Positions 1 to 9,597 of a stretch of DNA of 64,000 nt are shown here, in pieces; positions within the stretch are counted from its first letter, which is position 1, and each line of letters begins with the position of its first letter. The notes beneath the pieces are model-generated. The model was not told the DNA's origin, ran no database searches, and saw only the letters and a list, made by a program, of their open reading frames with translations. Position numbers and translations under genes: made by a program. Origin of the DNA: an uncultured Pelagibacteraceae bacterium. GTDB lineage: Bacteria > Pseudomonadota > Alphaproteobacteria > Pelagibacterales > Pelagibacteraceae. Where the stretch lies: contig CACCIO010000004.1 in assembly GCA_902546085.1 (NCBI GenBank), positions 1 to 64,000 of the forward strand, given 5' to 3'.

Positions 1-367
1 TTAAAATTATTTTTTGAAAATTATCTATAATTTTTATATCACCAGTAGCTTTAATTGTTTCAATTTTTTTTAAATATATAATTTTCGCTGCTTCAATAAT
101 AATATTTCTTTTAGTATCTTCATAAAATACGTTTCCTTCTGCACTTAAGATTGTATTAAGCTTATCGTACTCGAATTTATCTGCAATAATTTTTATACCA
201 TCATTTGTATTTGCTTCACCTCCACCATAACCTTTAAACATATTACCATTTTCTGAAATTTCTATATTTGTAACATTAAAATTAAATATCTCTTGCGACA
301 TTATATTTGGGGCTACAAAAAAATTTGTAATCAACAATATTAAAATTATTTTTAAATTATTTTTCAT
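1..367 (-). CDS. lptD: LPS-assembly outer-membrane protein LptD, N-terminal part (cut by window edge)
   Basis: Only the first ~122 residues lie in the window, and the ORF track omits it because it runs off the edge. It begins MKNNLKIILILL at 367, 11 nt inside the 3' end of lptG, with a hydrophobic signal peptide. An OstA/LptA-like stretch follows (ADKFEYDKLNTILSAEGNV), the periplasmic jellyroll found at the N-terminus of LptD. LptD receives lipopolysaccharide from the Lpt bridge and inserts it in the outer membrane. The order lptF-lptG-lptD is common in Alphaproteobacteria. A stand-alone OstA-domain protein (LptA) is the alternative, since the barrel is not visible. Confidence 0.7.
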   Translation of the reverse strand, partial: MKNNLKIILILLITNFFVAPNIMSQEIFNFNVTNIEISENGNMFKGYGGGEANTNDGIKIIADKFEYDKLNTILSAEGNVFYEDTKRNIIIEAAKIIYLKKIETIKATGDIKIIDNFQKIIL

Positions 368-1430
368 TTAGCTTATTTGACATCATTAAAGTTATAATCG
401 TTAACAATATAATCGGTATCCAAATTGATAATTTGGTATCAATTTTTTCAGTTAAACCCATAACATAAAGAAGATTATTAAAATAATAAATTACCACACA
501 CAAGAATAATCCTATAGAAATTTTAACAGTATTACTTTTAAATTTTTTAGTGTTAAGCATTATTAAACCTGAAAAAAAACTCATCAATAATAAATAAAAT
601 GGATAGGAAAATATTTTTTGAATTTGTAAATTTACTTCTACTGTTGAGTAATTTAATAAATCATAATTTTTCTTTAATTCAATTAATTCAAAAATTGAAA
701 GTGAGTTTAAATTTGAAAATAAACTCTGAATCCTTTTGTAATCAAAATTTGATTTTATTTTAATTATATCTTTTCTTGAGCTAATATTTTCCTCAAATAT
801 TTCAGGATCCATAATTTCCCATTCATAATTTTTTATATTAATTTTTTTACTTTTGATGTTTCTTACAACATTATAGTTCTGATCAAATTCAGTAATGAAA
901 CTGTCAATTAAAAAATTTTCATCGATTTTTGAGGAATTAATAATTAAGATTTTATCCTCTATTTTATCTCTTATCCAAAGTCCATTTTTATTAATTACAG
1001 CAAGATATTTGCCGTCCGTAGTATATTTTGATTTTAACTCTAAATAAAAACTTTTTAGATTTGATGATGCATTATAAAAAATCGTAATTATAAAAAAACT
1101 TAGCACAATTGAAACAATTGACATGATAATAAAAATTTTTGAATTTTTGAGCCCAGTGTATTTAAATATTTGAATTTGGTTTTTATCAAATAGTTTAATA
1201 AAAAAAAGTTGAGTCGAAATTAGAAAAATAAATGGAAAAATTTCAAAAATAATAGAGGGTGAATTTATCAATGCTAAATAAATTGTAAAAAAGGTCGTGG
1301 TTTCAATATCTTTGAAAAAATCTAATTCTCCAAGTAGATTAATAATAAAAACTAAACTCAATATTATTATTAGCACAAATAAAAATGATTTTAAAAAAAT
1401 ACCTACCAAAAATTTAGTATATGTTTTCAA
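357..1430 (-). CDS. lptG: LPS export ABC transporter permease LptG
   Basis: Inner-membrane permease of the LptB2FG machine that extracts LPS from the inner membrane. The 357-aa protein has the family layout: about three hydrophobic segments in the first ~120 residues, a polar periplasmic domain (~125-260), and three more segments at the C-terminus (SYPFYLLLMSFFSGLIML, then two others). Its start overlaps the end of the upstream lptF by 4 nt (ATGA type), implying translational coupling. LptF and LptG are paralogues; the assignment rests on gene order (second of the pair, before lptD). Confidence 0.85.
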   Translation of the reverse strand: MKTYTKFLVGIFLKSFLFVLIIILSLVFIINLLGELDFFKDIETTTFFTIYLALINSPSIIFEIFPFIFLISTQLFFIKLFDKNQIQIFKYTGLKNSKIFIIMSIVSIVLSFFIITIFYNASSNLKSFYLELKSKYTTDGKYLAVINKNGLWIRDKIEDKILIINSSKIDENFLIDSFITEFDQNYNVVRNIKSKKINIKNYEWEIMDPEIFEENISSRKDIIKIKSNFDYKRIQSLFSNLNSLSIFELIELKKNYDLLNYSTVEVNLQIQKIFSYPFYLLLMSFFSGLIMLNTKKFKSNTVKISIGLFLCVVIYYFNNLLYVMGLTEKIDTKLSIWIPIILLTIITLMMSNKLNEK

Positions 1431-2566
1431 TATTTACCTCTTGAATTAAATTTAAAATACATTTTAAAATACAAAAATATTGTGATGATTATTGGTATCA
1501 AAGAAATTAATGTATTATTTAAAATAGACTCATTTATAAATCGTATTGTTGTCTCAGAAAAAACAATCAAGAAAAATCCAAACAGAAAAATAATTGTTCT
1601 ATATTTATTATAATTTATTCTTTCTTTTGAATTTAAAATCAGTAATGAGGAGATTAAAATAAGACATGGTAAATAAATTGGAATAATAAGTCTTTTATAT
1701 ATTTCTGCAAAAATATTATCTATATTACTTATTTCACAATTAAAAATTTTTTCTCTAATCGTACTTATCTGGTTTTCAATATTATTTTTTAATACAAGAA
1801 TACATACAAAAAGATCTTTGGTTAAATGCTCTTGTGTTTTTTTAACTAAGATCGTATCAGTTTTAAATGAAGTTAAGTTAAATTCAGATTTTGAAAAACT
1901 AAAGTTGGTTAAATTTTCATTAAACAAATTGGTATTTTCTCCATCATATAATTCGAATAATGATAAACCATTTCTACTAATCAACCTTCCTTTCTTGGCA
2001 TAGGTGATTTGAAAGTTATTTGAGCCTGTATTTTTTTTAATGTATATGTTGTTGTAATCTCCATTAGTATCTACGCTTTCTGTATAAATTGTTAATTCTT
2101 TTACATTCGCATTAAATTTTTTAATTTTGATAAAATTATCTAGAAAATTATAACTGGAAACTCTTATTAATGATCTAGATATACTCTGTGTTTTAGGAAC
2201 AACTAGTGAAGTAATTACTATTTGAATTATTAATAATAAAAATGAAAACAATAATAGATAATTTACAAATTTAATTTTGTTTACTCCAAAATTCCAAAAT
2301 ATTAAAAGCTGATTATTATTTTCATATTTAGCAATCATATAAAAAAAGGTGAAAAAAAAGGCAAATGGTAGTATTCTGCTAATTATTTTTGGTAAATTTA
2401 AAAGTGTAAACTTCAAATAAACATCATAACCACGTCCATCATCAATAATTATATCTAGATAATTTACAGCCTGAAAAACCCATATAATAAGACTAGTACT
2501 TACTATGCTAATCAAAAAAAAAATTGAGCAATCTGTTAAAAATTTTCTAAAAATAATTTTTTTCAT
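1427..2566 (-). CDS. lptF: LPS export ABC transporter permease LptF
   Basis: Partner permease of LptG, 379 aa, with N-terminal and C-terminal membrane bundles flanking a periplasmic beta-rich domain (~130-270). The motif LPKIISRILPFAFFFTFFYM near residue 60 is typical of the YjgP/YjgQ family. It is the first gene of an lptF-lptG-lptD unit and is divergent from pepA across 61 bp, a conserved alphaproteobacterial arrangement. The ATPase LptB is not in the window. Confidence 0.87.
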   Translation of the reverse strand: MKKIIFRKFLTDCSIFFLISIVSTSLIIWVFQAVNYLDIIIDDGRGYDVYLKFTLLNLPKIISRILPFAFFFTFFYMIAKYENNNQLLIFWNFGVNKIKFVNYLLLFSFLLLIIQIVITSLVVPKTQSISRSLIRVSSYNFLDNFIKIKKFNANVKELTIYTESVDTNGDYNNIYIKKNTGSNNFQITYAKKGRLISRNGLSLFELYDGENTNLFNENLTNFSFSKSEFNLTSFKTDTILVKKTQEHLTKDLFVCILVLKNNIENQISTIREKIFNCEISNIDNIFAEIYKRLIIPIYLPCLILISSLLILNSKERINYNKYRTIIFLFGFFLIVFSETTIRFINESILNNTLISLIPIIITIFLYFKMYFKFNSRGKY

Positions 2567-2572
2567 TGAAAT

Positions 2573-2598
2573 ATGCTATTTTTACTCATATATAGCAT
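2573..2598. promoter_or_regulatory. Inverted repeat in the lptF/pepA divergent promoter region
   Basis: ATGCTAT and ATAGCAT form 7-bp perfect arms separated by 12 bp, centred in the 61-bp gap between the divergent starts of lptF and pepA. It could be an operator or simply part of two back-to-back promoters. No known motif was recognised. Confidence 0.3.
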
Positions 2599-2627
2599 CC
2601 ATCTCGTACAGAGTGTATTTAAAATTT

Positions 2628-4082
2628 ATGTCAATTTTAATAAATTATAAAAATAGTTCCTTTAAAAGAAACTCATCTAGCTTAGTTTTGTTTGTAGATG
2701 AAAAATTCAATATTTCACCTATAAGAAAACATTTATCAACTCATGAGAATTCTTTTGTCTCAGATTTGATAAAAGCAAAAGATGTAAAAAAAAACATACT
2801 TACTTTTGATATTAGTTCAAAAAGAAAAATTATATTAATTTCACTTAAAAAAGATAACAAACCAGCTGATATTGAAAATCTAGGAGCAAAATTTTATGAT
2901 ATCTTCAAAAATTCTAAACTAGACAAATTTTGTATTGATGCAGACAGTATTTCTCATAAAGTAAAAAATGCAATTGGACATTTTTTACATGGGTTAAAAT
3001 TAAAATCTTATAATTTCAATAAATATAAAACAAAAAAAAATAATGTTAAAATTTCAATTACAGTTGTGGGTAAAAACAAACCTTCAATAAAAGTTTTATC
3101 TAAGTTTAAATCTATAGAGGATGGTACCTTTTATGCTAGAGATTTAGTGTCAGAGCCAGGTAATATTTTACATCCTGATGAATATGCAAAAAGAATAAGT
3201 TCTTTAAAAAAATTTGGTTTAAAGATAAATGTTTATAACGAAAGCAAACTAAAAAAATTAGGAATGAATACTTTACTTGGAGTTGGTCAAGGAAGTATAA
3301 GAGGATCTTATTTGGTTACAATTGAATGGAATGGCTTAAAAAATAATTCTAAGCCTTTAGCTTTTGTTGGAAAGGGAGTCTGTTTTGATACAGGAGGAAT
3401 ATCATTAAAGCCTGCTAAATTTATGGAAGACATGACTTATGATATGGCTGGTTCAGCAGTGGTTGTAGGATTAATGAAAAGTCTAGCTTTAAGAAATGCA
3501 AAAATAAATGCCGTAGGAGTTGTTGGACTTGTTGAGAATATGCCGGGTGGCAATGCACAAAGACCTGGAGACATTGTAAAATCTTACAGTGGAAAAACAG
3601 TTGAAATATTAAATACAGATGCTGAGGGCAGACTTGTGCTTGCAGATGCGTTAACTTATACAGAGAAAAAATTTAAACCAAAATTCATAGTAGACTTAGC
3701 AACATTAACTGGCGCAATAATAGTTTCATTAGGTTCGGAATACGCTGGTTTGTTTTCAAATGACGACAAATTATCTAAACAGTTGATTATTTCAGGAGAA
3801 AAAGTTGAGGAGAAAGTATGGAGAATGCCACTTAATAAAAATTTTGATAAATTAATAGATTCAAAAAATGCAGATATGCAAAACATAAATTATGTTGGTG
3901 GAGCTGGATCAACAACTGCAGCTCAATTTCTACAAAGATTTATTTTAAATAAAACACCTTGGGCACATTTAGATATAGCTGGTATGGCATTTTCAAAATA
4001 TGGAGGAGCATTAAACTCAGGTGGAGCAACTGGTTATGGAGTTAGATTATTAAACAAACTAATAGAGGATCATTATGAATAA
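2628..4082 (+). CDS. pepA: Leucyl aminopeptidase (M17)
   Basis: Cytosolic M17 dizinc aminopeptidase releasing N-terminal residues from peptides; family members in E. coli also bind DNA. The 484-aa protein has the poorly conserved N-domain followed by the catalytic domain, with GKGVCFDTGGISLKP (~residue 248) and NTDAEGRLVLADALTY (~328), which carry the metal ligands and catalytic residues. The ORF track opens at 2505, but the extra 41 residues are low-complexity and run into the divergent lptF gene, so the ATG at 2628 (MSILINYKNSS) is preferred. The gene overlaps ndk by 8 nt. Confidence 0.93.
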   Translation: MSILINYKNSSFKRNSSSLVLFVDEKFNISPIRKHLSTHENSFVSDLIKAKDVKKNILTFDISSKRKIILISLKKDNKPADIENLGAKFYDIFKNSKLDKFCIDADSISHKVKNAIGHFLHGLKLKSYNFNKYKTKKNNVKISITVVGKNKPSIKVLSKFKSIEDGTFYARDLVSEPGNILHPDEYAKRISSLKKFGLKINVYNESKLKKLGMNTLLGVGQGSIRGSYLVTIEWNGLKNNSKPLAFVGKGVCFDTGGISLKPAKFMEDMTYDMAGSAVVVGLMKSLALRNAKINAVGVVGLVENMPGGNAQRPGDIVKSYSGKTVEILNTDAEGRLVLADALTYTEKKFKPKFIVDLATLTGAIIVSLGSEYAGLFSNDDKLSKQLIISGEKVEEKVWRMPLNKNFDKLIDSKNADMQNINYVGGAGSTTAAQFLQRFILNKTPWAHLDIAGMAFSKYGGALNSGGATGYGVRLLNKLIEDHYE

Positions 4083-4485
4083 TCTAGAACAAACTTTATC
4101 AATTATTAAACCGGATGCGGTTGAAAGAAATCTCGAAACAGAGATAAAAGAAATGTTCATAAGCAATGGTTTTACAGTTTTAAAAGAAAAAAAAATTCAA
4201 ATAGAGAAGTCAGAGGCAGAAAAATTTTACAAAGTGCATGAAACAAAGCCATTTTATAATGATTTATGCGATTATCTTTCCTCAGGTCCAATTGTTGTTA
4301 TGGTGCTTGAGAAAGAAAATGCAGTTTTAGGAAACAGAGAATTAATGGGAGCTACAAATCCAAAAGATGCAGATGAGGGCACTATTAGAAAAAAATATGG
4401 AATTTCAATTGATAAAAACTCAGTCCATGGGTCAGACAGCGTTGAGAATGCTAAAATTGAAATAGATTTCTTTTTTAAAGATTAA
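4075..4485 (+). CDS. ndk: Nucleoside diphosphate kinase
   Basis: Transfers the gamma-phosphate of ATP to NDPs via a phospho-histidine. At 136 aa it matches the normal bacterial length. It starts LSIIKPDAVERN and has the active-site motif NSVHGSDSVENAKIEI with the catalytic His near residue 117. The start lies inside the end of pepA, so the two are probably co-transcribed. The 3' end overlaps the convergent purN by 11 nt. Confidence 0.96.
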   Translation: MNNLEQTLSIIKPDAVERNLETEIKEMFISNGFTVLKEKKIQIEKSEAEKFYKVHETKPFYNDLCDYLSSGPIVVMVLEKENAVLGNRELMGATNPKDADEGTIRKKYGISIDKNSVHGSDSVENAKIEIDFFFKD

Positions 4486-5056
4486 AAATTTTTAATATAG
4501 CTTTTGGGTATAATTTATGTTCTTGAACTAGAATTTTTTTTGCAAGAGAATCCACTGTTTCATTTTCTGAAATTTTAACTTTTTTTTGGAGTATAATTTT
4601 TCCAGAATCTAACCTGGAATTAACAAAATGAACGGTGCATCCAGAATATTTTTCTTTATTAATTAATGCTTTTTCATGAGTATTTAATCCTTTATATTTA
4701 GGTAGTAAAGAGGGGTGTATATTCAAAATTTTTCCTTTAAATTTTTTAATAAAATTTTTTGACAAAATTTTCATAAATCCAGCTAGACAGATCATTTCAA
4801 TATTATTTTTTTTTAAAATAGAAAGTAATTTATTCTCACTTAATATTTTGTTTTGAAAATTTAAAACTGTTTTTTTAATTTTAAATTTTTTTGCATAATT
4901 CAAACCCTTTGCTTTGGGATTATTTGAAACAATGAAGTTAACAGATATAGGAGATTTTTTGCTTTTAGAAAATTTAATTAGAGATTTCAAATTACTTCCT
5001 GTACCTGAAATAAATACAGCCGTTCTTATTCTATGGTAGCCAGTTGATAGAGCCAT
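4475..5056 (-). CDS. purN: Phosphoribosylglycinamide formyltransferase (PurN)
   Basis: Third step of purine synthesis, transferring formyl from 10-formyl-THF to GAR. The 193-aa protein has the N-terminal SGTGSNLKSLI loop, the catalytic LNIHPSLLPKYKG motif (Asn and His, ~residue 112) and the later Asp in NSRLDSGKIILQ. The only canonical start, an ATG at 5056, lies 26 nt inside purM, giving MALSTGYHRIR before the family core; these extra residues may be real or the start may be non-canonical. It is co-directional with and overlaps purM, as often seen. Confidence 0.93.
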   Translation of the reverse strand: MALSTGYHRIRTAVFISGTGSNLKSLIKFSKSKKSPISVNFIVSNNPKAKGLNYAKKFKIKKTVLNFQNKILSENKLLSILKKNNIEMICLAGFMKILSKNFIKKFKGKILNIHPSLLPKYKGLNTHEKALINKEKYSGCTVHFVNSRLDSGKIILQKKVKISENETVDSLAKKILVQEHKLYPKAILKIFNL

Positions 5057-6062
5057 TTAGTTTAACTTTTTTTTTACCCTTAGAAATTTTTCCAATTACA
5101 TATGGTTTATAATCTTTTGAAAAAAATTTACTTATTTTTTTTAAATTTTTACTTTCAACAATAAGACAAAAACCAACTCCACAGTTAAATGTTTTAAGCA
5201 TTTCTTTATCAGAAATTCCATTATTTTTAAGCCAATTAAATATTTTAGAAGTTTCAATTTTATCTAAACTTATATGTGCTGAGAGTTTATCTGGTATAAT
5301 TCTTTTAACATTATCAGACAAACCTCCTCCAGTTATATTTGCACAGCCATTGATTAAGTTGTTATTTATTAAATTCATTATTTCTTTAACATATATTTTG
5401 GTTGGTTTTAGAAGCTCAGATTTTAAAAATTTATTTTTTTTAATATTTATTTTTTTTAGTTTTAATAAATATCTAACAAGAGAATACCCATTAGAATGTA
5501 AACCACTGGAAGGAATTGCAACTATAAGATTATTTTTTTTTATTTTATTTTTATTTAAAATTCTATTTTTTCCTACAACTCCTACAGCAAAACCTGCGAT
5601 ATCAAATTTACCTTTTTCATACGTACCTGGCATTTCAGCAGTTTCACCTCCGACGAGCTCACATTCTGATTGATTACAACCTTTGTTAATCCCTTTTATT
5701 ATTGCTTTAAGTTTTTTAAGATCAATTTTATTTATTGATATATAATCTAAAAAAAGCAAAGGTTTAGCTCCTTGTACGATTAAATCATTTACACTCATAG
5801 CAACCAAGTCAATTCCAATGGTATCAAATTTATTTAACGTATTAGCAATTTCAATTTTGGTTCCTACACCATCTGTACAAGCTACGATTTTAGGTTGTTT
5901 AATATTATTTGGTATATTTGTTATTGAGCCAAACCCACCTATATTCGAAAACTTTTTTTTGCCTCTTTTTTTTGCTGAAACTGTAGAAATGAAATCAACA
6001 AACTTGTCTGCAGCTTTGATATTAACTCCACTTTTTTTATAGGTAAATTTTTTTTTATTCAT
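5031..6062 (-). CDS. purM: Phosphoribosylformylglycinamidine cyclo-ligase (AIR synthetase)
   Basis: ATP-dependent closure of the imidazole ring in purine synthesis. The 343-aa protein begins TYKKSGVNIKAADKFVDFI and contains CTDGVGTKIEIA, DLVAMSVNDLIVQGAKPLLF and GGETAEMPGTY, the AIRS/PurM N-domain signatures, then ITGGGLSDNVKRI in the C-domain. It is first in a purM-purN pair. Its start is 11 bp from the divergent DUF2066 gene, so its promoter must lie inside that gene. Confidence 0.96.
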   Translation of the reverse strand: MNKKKFTYKKSGVNIKAADKFVDFISTVSAKKRGKKKFSNIGGFGSITNIPNNIKQPKIVACTDGVGTKIEIANTLNKFDTIGIDLVAMSVNDLIVQGAKPLLFLDYISINKIDLKKLKAIIKGINKGCNQSECELVGGETAEMPGTYEKGKFDIAGFAVGVVGKNRILNKNKIKKNNLIVAIPSSGLHSNGYSLVRYLLKLKKINIKKNKFLKSELLKPTKIYVKEIMNLINNNLINGCANITGGGLSDNVKRIIPDKLSAHISLDKIETSKIFNWLKNNGISDKEMLKTFNCGVGFCLIVESKNLKKISKFFSKDYKPYVIGKISKGKKKVKLNGSINWLP

Positions 6063-6073
6063 TAATATGTTTT

Positions 6074-7162
6074 ATGAAATTTATTTCTCAACTTTATAAA
6101 TTAAGGCTTTTATATAATTTTTTTTTATTTCTTGCTTTAATAAATATTTTCTTTTCCACAGAAAATAGTCATGCAAAGACATTTTCTATAAATGATATTG
6201 AAATATCAACACCTTTTGAAATAAATTTTAATAAAAATGAAATTATTGATAAAGGATTTTTAAAGGCATTTAATGAACTAATTTTTTCAATTGTCCAAAG
6301 TAAAGATCAAATAAAATTAAAAAAAACCCCAATAAATCAAATAAAAGGAATGATAGAAACTTTCTCTATTAAGGAAGAAAAGTTTGTAGATGGAATTTAT
6401 TATCTTATCCTGAATGTTTCATTTAATAAAAAAAATATATTTGATTTACTAGAGTCAAAAAATGTATTTCCGTCTTTACCTGTAAAAAAAGATTTCTTAT
6501 TCATTCCAGTTTTTGTTGATCAGAATAAAAATCAAGTTTCAATGTTCTCTGAGGATAAATTATTTTCCAGCTGGAATGTAAATAACAAAAAATATAGTCT
6601 TTTAAATTATATCTTACCCACTCAAGATCTTGATGATTTTAGTTTAATAAAAAGAAATATTAATAATTTAGAAACTTATGACTTCAAAGAAATTATAAAT
6701 AAATACAATATAAATGATCACATAATTATGATTGTGTTTAAAGATGATAATAAAATAAGAGTATTTAATAAAATTTATTTCAATCAAAAAAAAAATATTA
6801 AAAATTTAAAATATACTGAAATTAATTTTGATGAGGAAGAAGAGTTATTTGAATTTATTAATAATTTAAAATTAGTCTACGAAGATTTTTGGAAATCACA
6901 AAATCAAATCAATACTTCAGTAAAGTTATCTTTAAATATTTCTATTGATAACTCAAATAATATAAAAATTAATAAATTTGAAAAAATTTTATCTGATATG
7001 GATTTGATATATAATTTTTCAATTTATAAGTTCGATAATCGAAATAATTTTTATAAAGTTATTTTTAATGGAACTCCTGATAAATTTTTAGAAGTAATGA
7101 GTGAAAAAAATTATGATTTTGAAATTAAAAATAAAATTTGGGTTTTAAATGACAAATCTTAA
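6074..7162 (+). CDS. DUF2066-like secreted/periplasmic protein of unknown function
   Basis: The 362-aa protein has a hydrophobic N-terminal signal (LYNFFLFLALINIFFS...SHA) and then a polar, Lys/Asn-rich body. DUF2066 proteins commonly sit between purM and hda in Proteobacteria; that position, the signal peptide and phrases such as DGIYYLILNVSFN support the call. No catalytic motif is visible and no function is assigned. It overlaps the Hda-like gene by 14 nt, suggesting one transcript. Confidence 0.55.
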   Translation: MKFISQLYKLRLLYNFFLFLALINIFFSTENSHAKTFSINDIEISTPFEINFNKNEIIDKGFLKAFNELIFSIVQSKDQIKLKKTPINQIKGMIETFSIKEEKFVDGIYYLILNVSFNKKNIFDLLESKNVFPSLPVKKDFLFIPVFVDQNKNQVSMFSEDKLFSSWNVNNKKYSLLNYILPTQDLDDFSLIKRNINNLETYDFKEIINKYNINDHIIMIVFKDDNKIRVFNKIYFNQKKNIKNLKYTEINFDEEEELFEFINNLKLVYEDFWKSQNQINTSVKLSLNISIDNSNNIKINKFEKILSDMDLIYNFSIYKFDNRNNFYKVIFNGTPDKFLEVMSEKNYDFEIKNKIWVLNDKS

Positions 7163-7811
7163 TCAGCAAATACTTAAATTTGATTATGATCAAAATTTTA
7201 AAGATCAGGATTTTTATGTTTCAAACAGCAACGAACACTCTTTTAGCCTGTTAAATAGTTGGCCAAAATGGGATAAAAATTTTATAAACTTAATAGGTGA
7301 AAAGTTTTCAGGAAAAAGTCATTTAATAAATATATTTTTAGAAAAGCACAGAGGAATAAAAATTAATGCTAAAGATATTAACAATGACTTTCTTCAACAA
7401 ATTAAAATATATGAAAATATTATTGTTGAAGATTTAACCGAAAAAATAAATGAAAATTTATTATTTACACTTATAAATATAATTGATCAGGAAAATAAGT
7501 ACTTAATAGTAACCTCAAAAATACCAATAGTTGACTTTAATTTTAAATTAAATGATCTTAATTCAAGATCTAATAATTTTATTTTATCTCAAATTGAAAA
7601 ACCTGGTGACGATTTAATTTATGCACTAATATTAAAAAATCTTTCTGACCGTCAAATATCAATAGACCAAAAACTTATTGAATTTATAATTAAGAGAATT
7701 GATAGAACTTATGGCAAAATTTCTGATTTCATATATAAAATCGACGAAATTAGTTTAAAAAGAAAGAAACCAATCGATTTTAAAATTATAAAAGAAGCAT
7801 TAGAGGTTTAA
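7149..7811 (+). CDS. hda: DnaA-like ATPase-domain protein, Hda type
   Basis: The 220-aa protein resembles the DnaA/Hda AAA+ module without the DnaA DNA-binding domain. It opens with a DnaA-like segment (FYVSNSNEHSFSLLNSWPKW) and a P-loop GEKFSGKSHLINIF near residue 48, followed by a degenerate Walker B region (ENIIVEDLTE). In E. coli, Hda with the sliding clamp stimulates DnaA-ATP hydrolysis to prevent over-initiation. It sits between DUF2066 and aspS and abuts aspS with no gap. The QILKFDY segment near the N-terminus could be a clamp-binding motif. Confidence 0.7.
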   Translation: MTNLNQQILKFDYDQNFKDQDFYVSNSNEHSFSLLNSWPKWDKNFINLIGEKFSGKSHLINIFLEKHRGIKINAKDINNDFLQQIKIYENIIVEDLTEKINENLLFTLINIIDQENKYLIVTSKIPIVDFNFKLNDLNSRSNNFILSQIEKPGDDLIYALILKNLSDRQISIDQKLIEFIIKRIDRTYGKISDFIYKIDEISLKRKKPIDFKIIKEALEV

Positions 7812-9596
7812 TTGAATAAATACAGAACACACAAGTGTAATGAATTAAGAAAAGAGGATGTAGATAAAAAAATTTCTCTTTCAGGCTGGATAAATAAAAA
7901 AAGAGACCATGGGAATTTATTATTTATTGATTTGAGAGATAATTATGGAATTACCCAATGTATAATTGATAAAGATAATAAATATTTTTCTGATTTAGAA
8001 AAAATGCAATTAGAAACAGTAATTAAAGTTGAGGGTAAAGTTGTTAACAGATCTAAAGAAACAATTAATTCTGAAATTGATACTGGTGAAATTGAGGTTG
8101 TTATTGAGCAGCATGAAGTTTTAGGTACTTGTAAAGAGCTCCCAATGCCAATCTTTAGTGATCAAGAATATGCAGAAGAAATAAGATTGAAATATAGATT
8201 CTTAGATTTAAGAAGAAAAAAAATTCATGAAAATATTATTTTAAGATCCAAGGTTATTTCATACATCCGAAATGAAATGACTAAATTAGGTTTTTTAGAA
8301 TTTCAAACACCAATTTTAACCTCATCTAGTCCAGAGGGTGCTAGAGATTTTTTAGTACCTAGTCGTTTAAATCCCGGAAAATTTTATGCACTACCACAAG
8401 CACCTCAGCAATTTAAACAATTAATAATGGTGTCGGGCTTTGATAGATACTTTCAAATTGCACCTTGCTTCAGAGATGAAGATGCAAGAGCAGACAGAAG
8501 TCCTGGGGAGTTTTATCAATTAGATTTGGAAATGTCATTTGTTGAGCAAGAGGATGTATTTAATGTTGTTGAAAAGTTGATGGTTAATACATTTAAAAAT
8601 TTTTCAACTAAAAAACTGATGTTTGATAAATTTCCAAAGATTTCATACAAGGAATCAATGCTTAAATATGGTACTGATAAACCAGATTTAAGAAATCCAC
8701 TCATTGTAAATGATATAACTGAAATTTTTATAAGAGAAGATGTTTCATTTGAAATATTTAAAAAATTAGTAAAATCTGGATCTAAAGTAAGATGTATTGT
8801 TACAAAAAATACAAAAGATAAACCCAGAAGTTTTTTTGATAATATTGATAAATGGGCTAAAGAAGAAGGTGCGTCTGGTTTAGCTTATTTTACTTTTGAA
8901 AAAGATAAAGAAATTTCAGCAAAAGGCCCTATAGGAAAATTCTTTTCTCAAGATGCATTGGTTGAAATCATGAAAAAAACAAACTGTGAATTTGGGGATA
9001 GTATTTTCATGGCTTGTGGAAAACAAGATGAATTAGAAAAAATTACTGCACTAGCAAGAGATAAAATTGCAAAAGATCTTGACTTAATTGATGACAATAT
9101 TTTCGCATTTTGTTGGATTGTAGATTATCCAATGTTTGAAAAAGATGTCTCAACAAACAAGATTAAGTTTAGTCATAATCCATTTTCAATGCCTCAAGGA
9201 GATTTAAGTGAAAAAAATTTTGAAAACCCATTAGATATACTTGCTTATCAATACGACATAGTTTGTAATGGTATAGAATTATCTTCAGGAGCAATTAGAA
9301 ATCATAAACCAGAACTTATGTATAAACTTTTCTCAATTGCAGGATATGATAAAAATCAAGTAGATGAAAAATTTAGTGGTATGATTAATGCACTCAGTTA
9401 TGGCGCACCTCCACATGGAGGAATAGCACCCGGTATTGATAGAATCGTAATGTTACTAGCTAATGAGAAAAATATTAGGGAAGTTACTATGTTTCCAATG
9501 AACCAAAACGCACAAGATTTGATGATGAATGCACCATCTGAGATAAATCCAGATCAATTGAAAGAATTAAATTTAGCTTTTAAAACAAAAAAATAA
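7812..9596 (+). CDS. aspS: Aspartyl-tRNA synthetase
   Basis: Class IIb synthetase charging tRNA-Asp (possibly also tRNA-Asn; discrimination cannot be told here). The 594-aa protein has an OB-fold anticodon domain (SLSGWINKKRDHGNLLFIDL), then motif 2 region FRDEDARADRSPGEFYQLDLE, a GAD insertion, and motif 3 GIAPGIDRIVMLL near residue 540. Length matches the bacterial-type enzyme. The start is TTG immediately after the stop of the Hda-like gene; the protein aligns well from that residue. Confidence 0.96.
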   Translation: MNKYRTHKCNELRKEDVDKKISLSGWINKKRDHGNLLFIDLRDNYGITQCIIDKDNKYFSDLEKMQLETVIKVEGKVVNRSKETINSEIDTGEIEVVIEQHEVLGTCKELPMPIFSDQEYAEEIRLKYRFLDLRRKKIHENIILRSKVISYIRNEMTKLGFLEFQTPILTSSSPEGARDFLVPSRLNPGKFYALPQAPQQFKQLIMVSGFDRYFQIAPCFRDEDARADRSPGEFYQLDLEMSFVEQEDVFNVVEKLMVNTFKNFSTKKLMFDKFPKISYKESMLKYGTDKPDLRNPLIVNDITEIFIREDVSFEIFKKLVKSGSKVRCIVTKNTKDKPRSFFDNIDKWAKEEGASGLAYFTFEKDKEISAKGPIGKFFSQDALVEIMKKTNCEFGDSIFMACGKQDELEKITALARDKIAKDLDLIDDNIFAFCWIVDYPMFEKDVSTNKIKFSHNPFSMPQGDLSEKNFENPLDILAYQYDIVCNGIELSSGAIRNHKPELMYKLFSIAGYDKNQVDEKFSGMINALSYGAPPHGGIAPGIDRIVMLLANEKNIREVTMFPMNQNAQDLMMNAPSEINPDQLKELNLAFKTKK

Positions 9597-9597
9597 C

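Noticed and set aside
2505-2627. Upstream extension of the pepA ORF
   Set aside because: It overlaps the start of the divergent lptF and is not part of the aminopeptidase fold; the ATG at 2628 gives the normal length.
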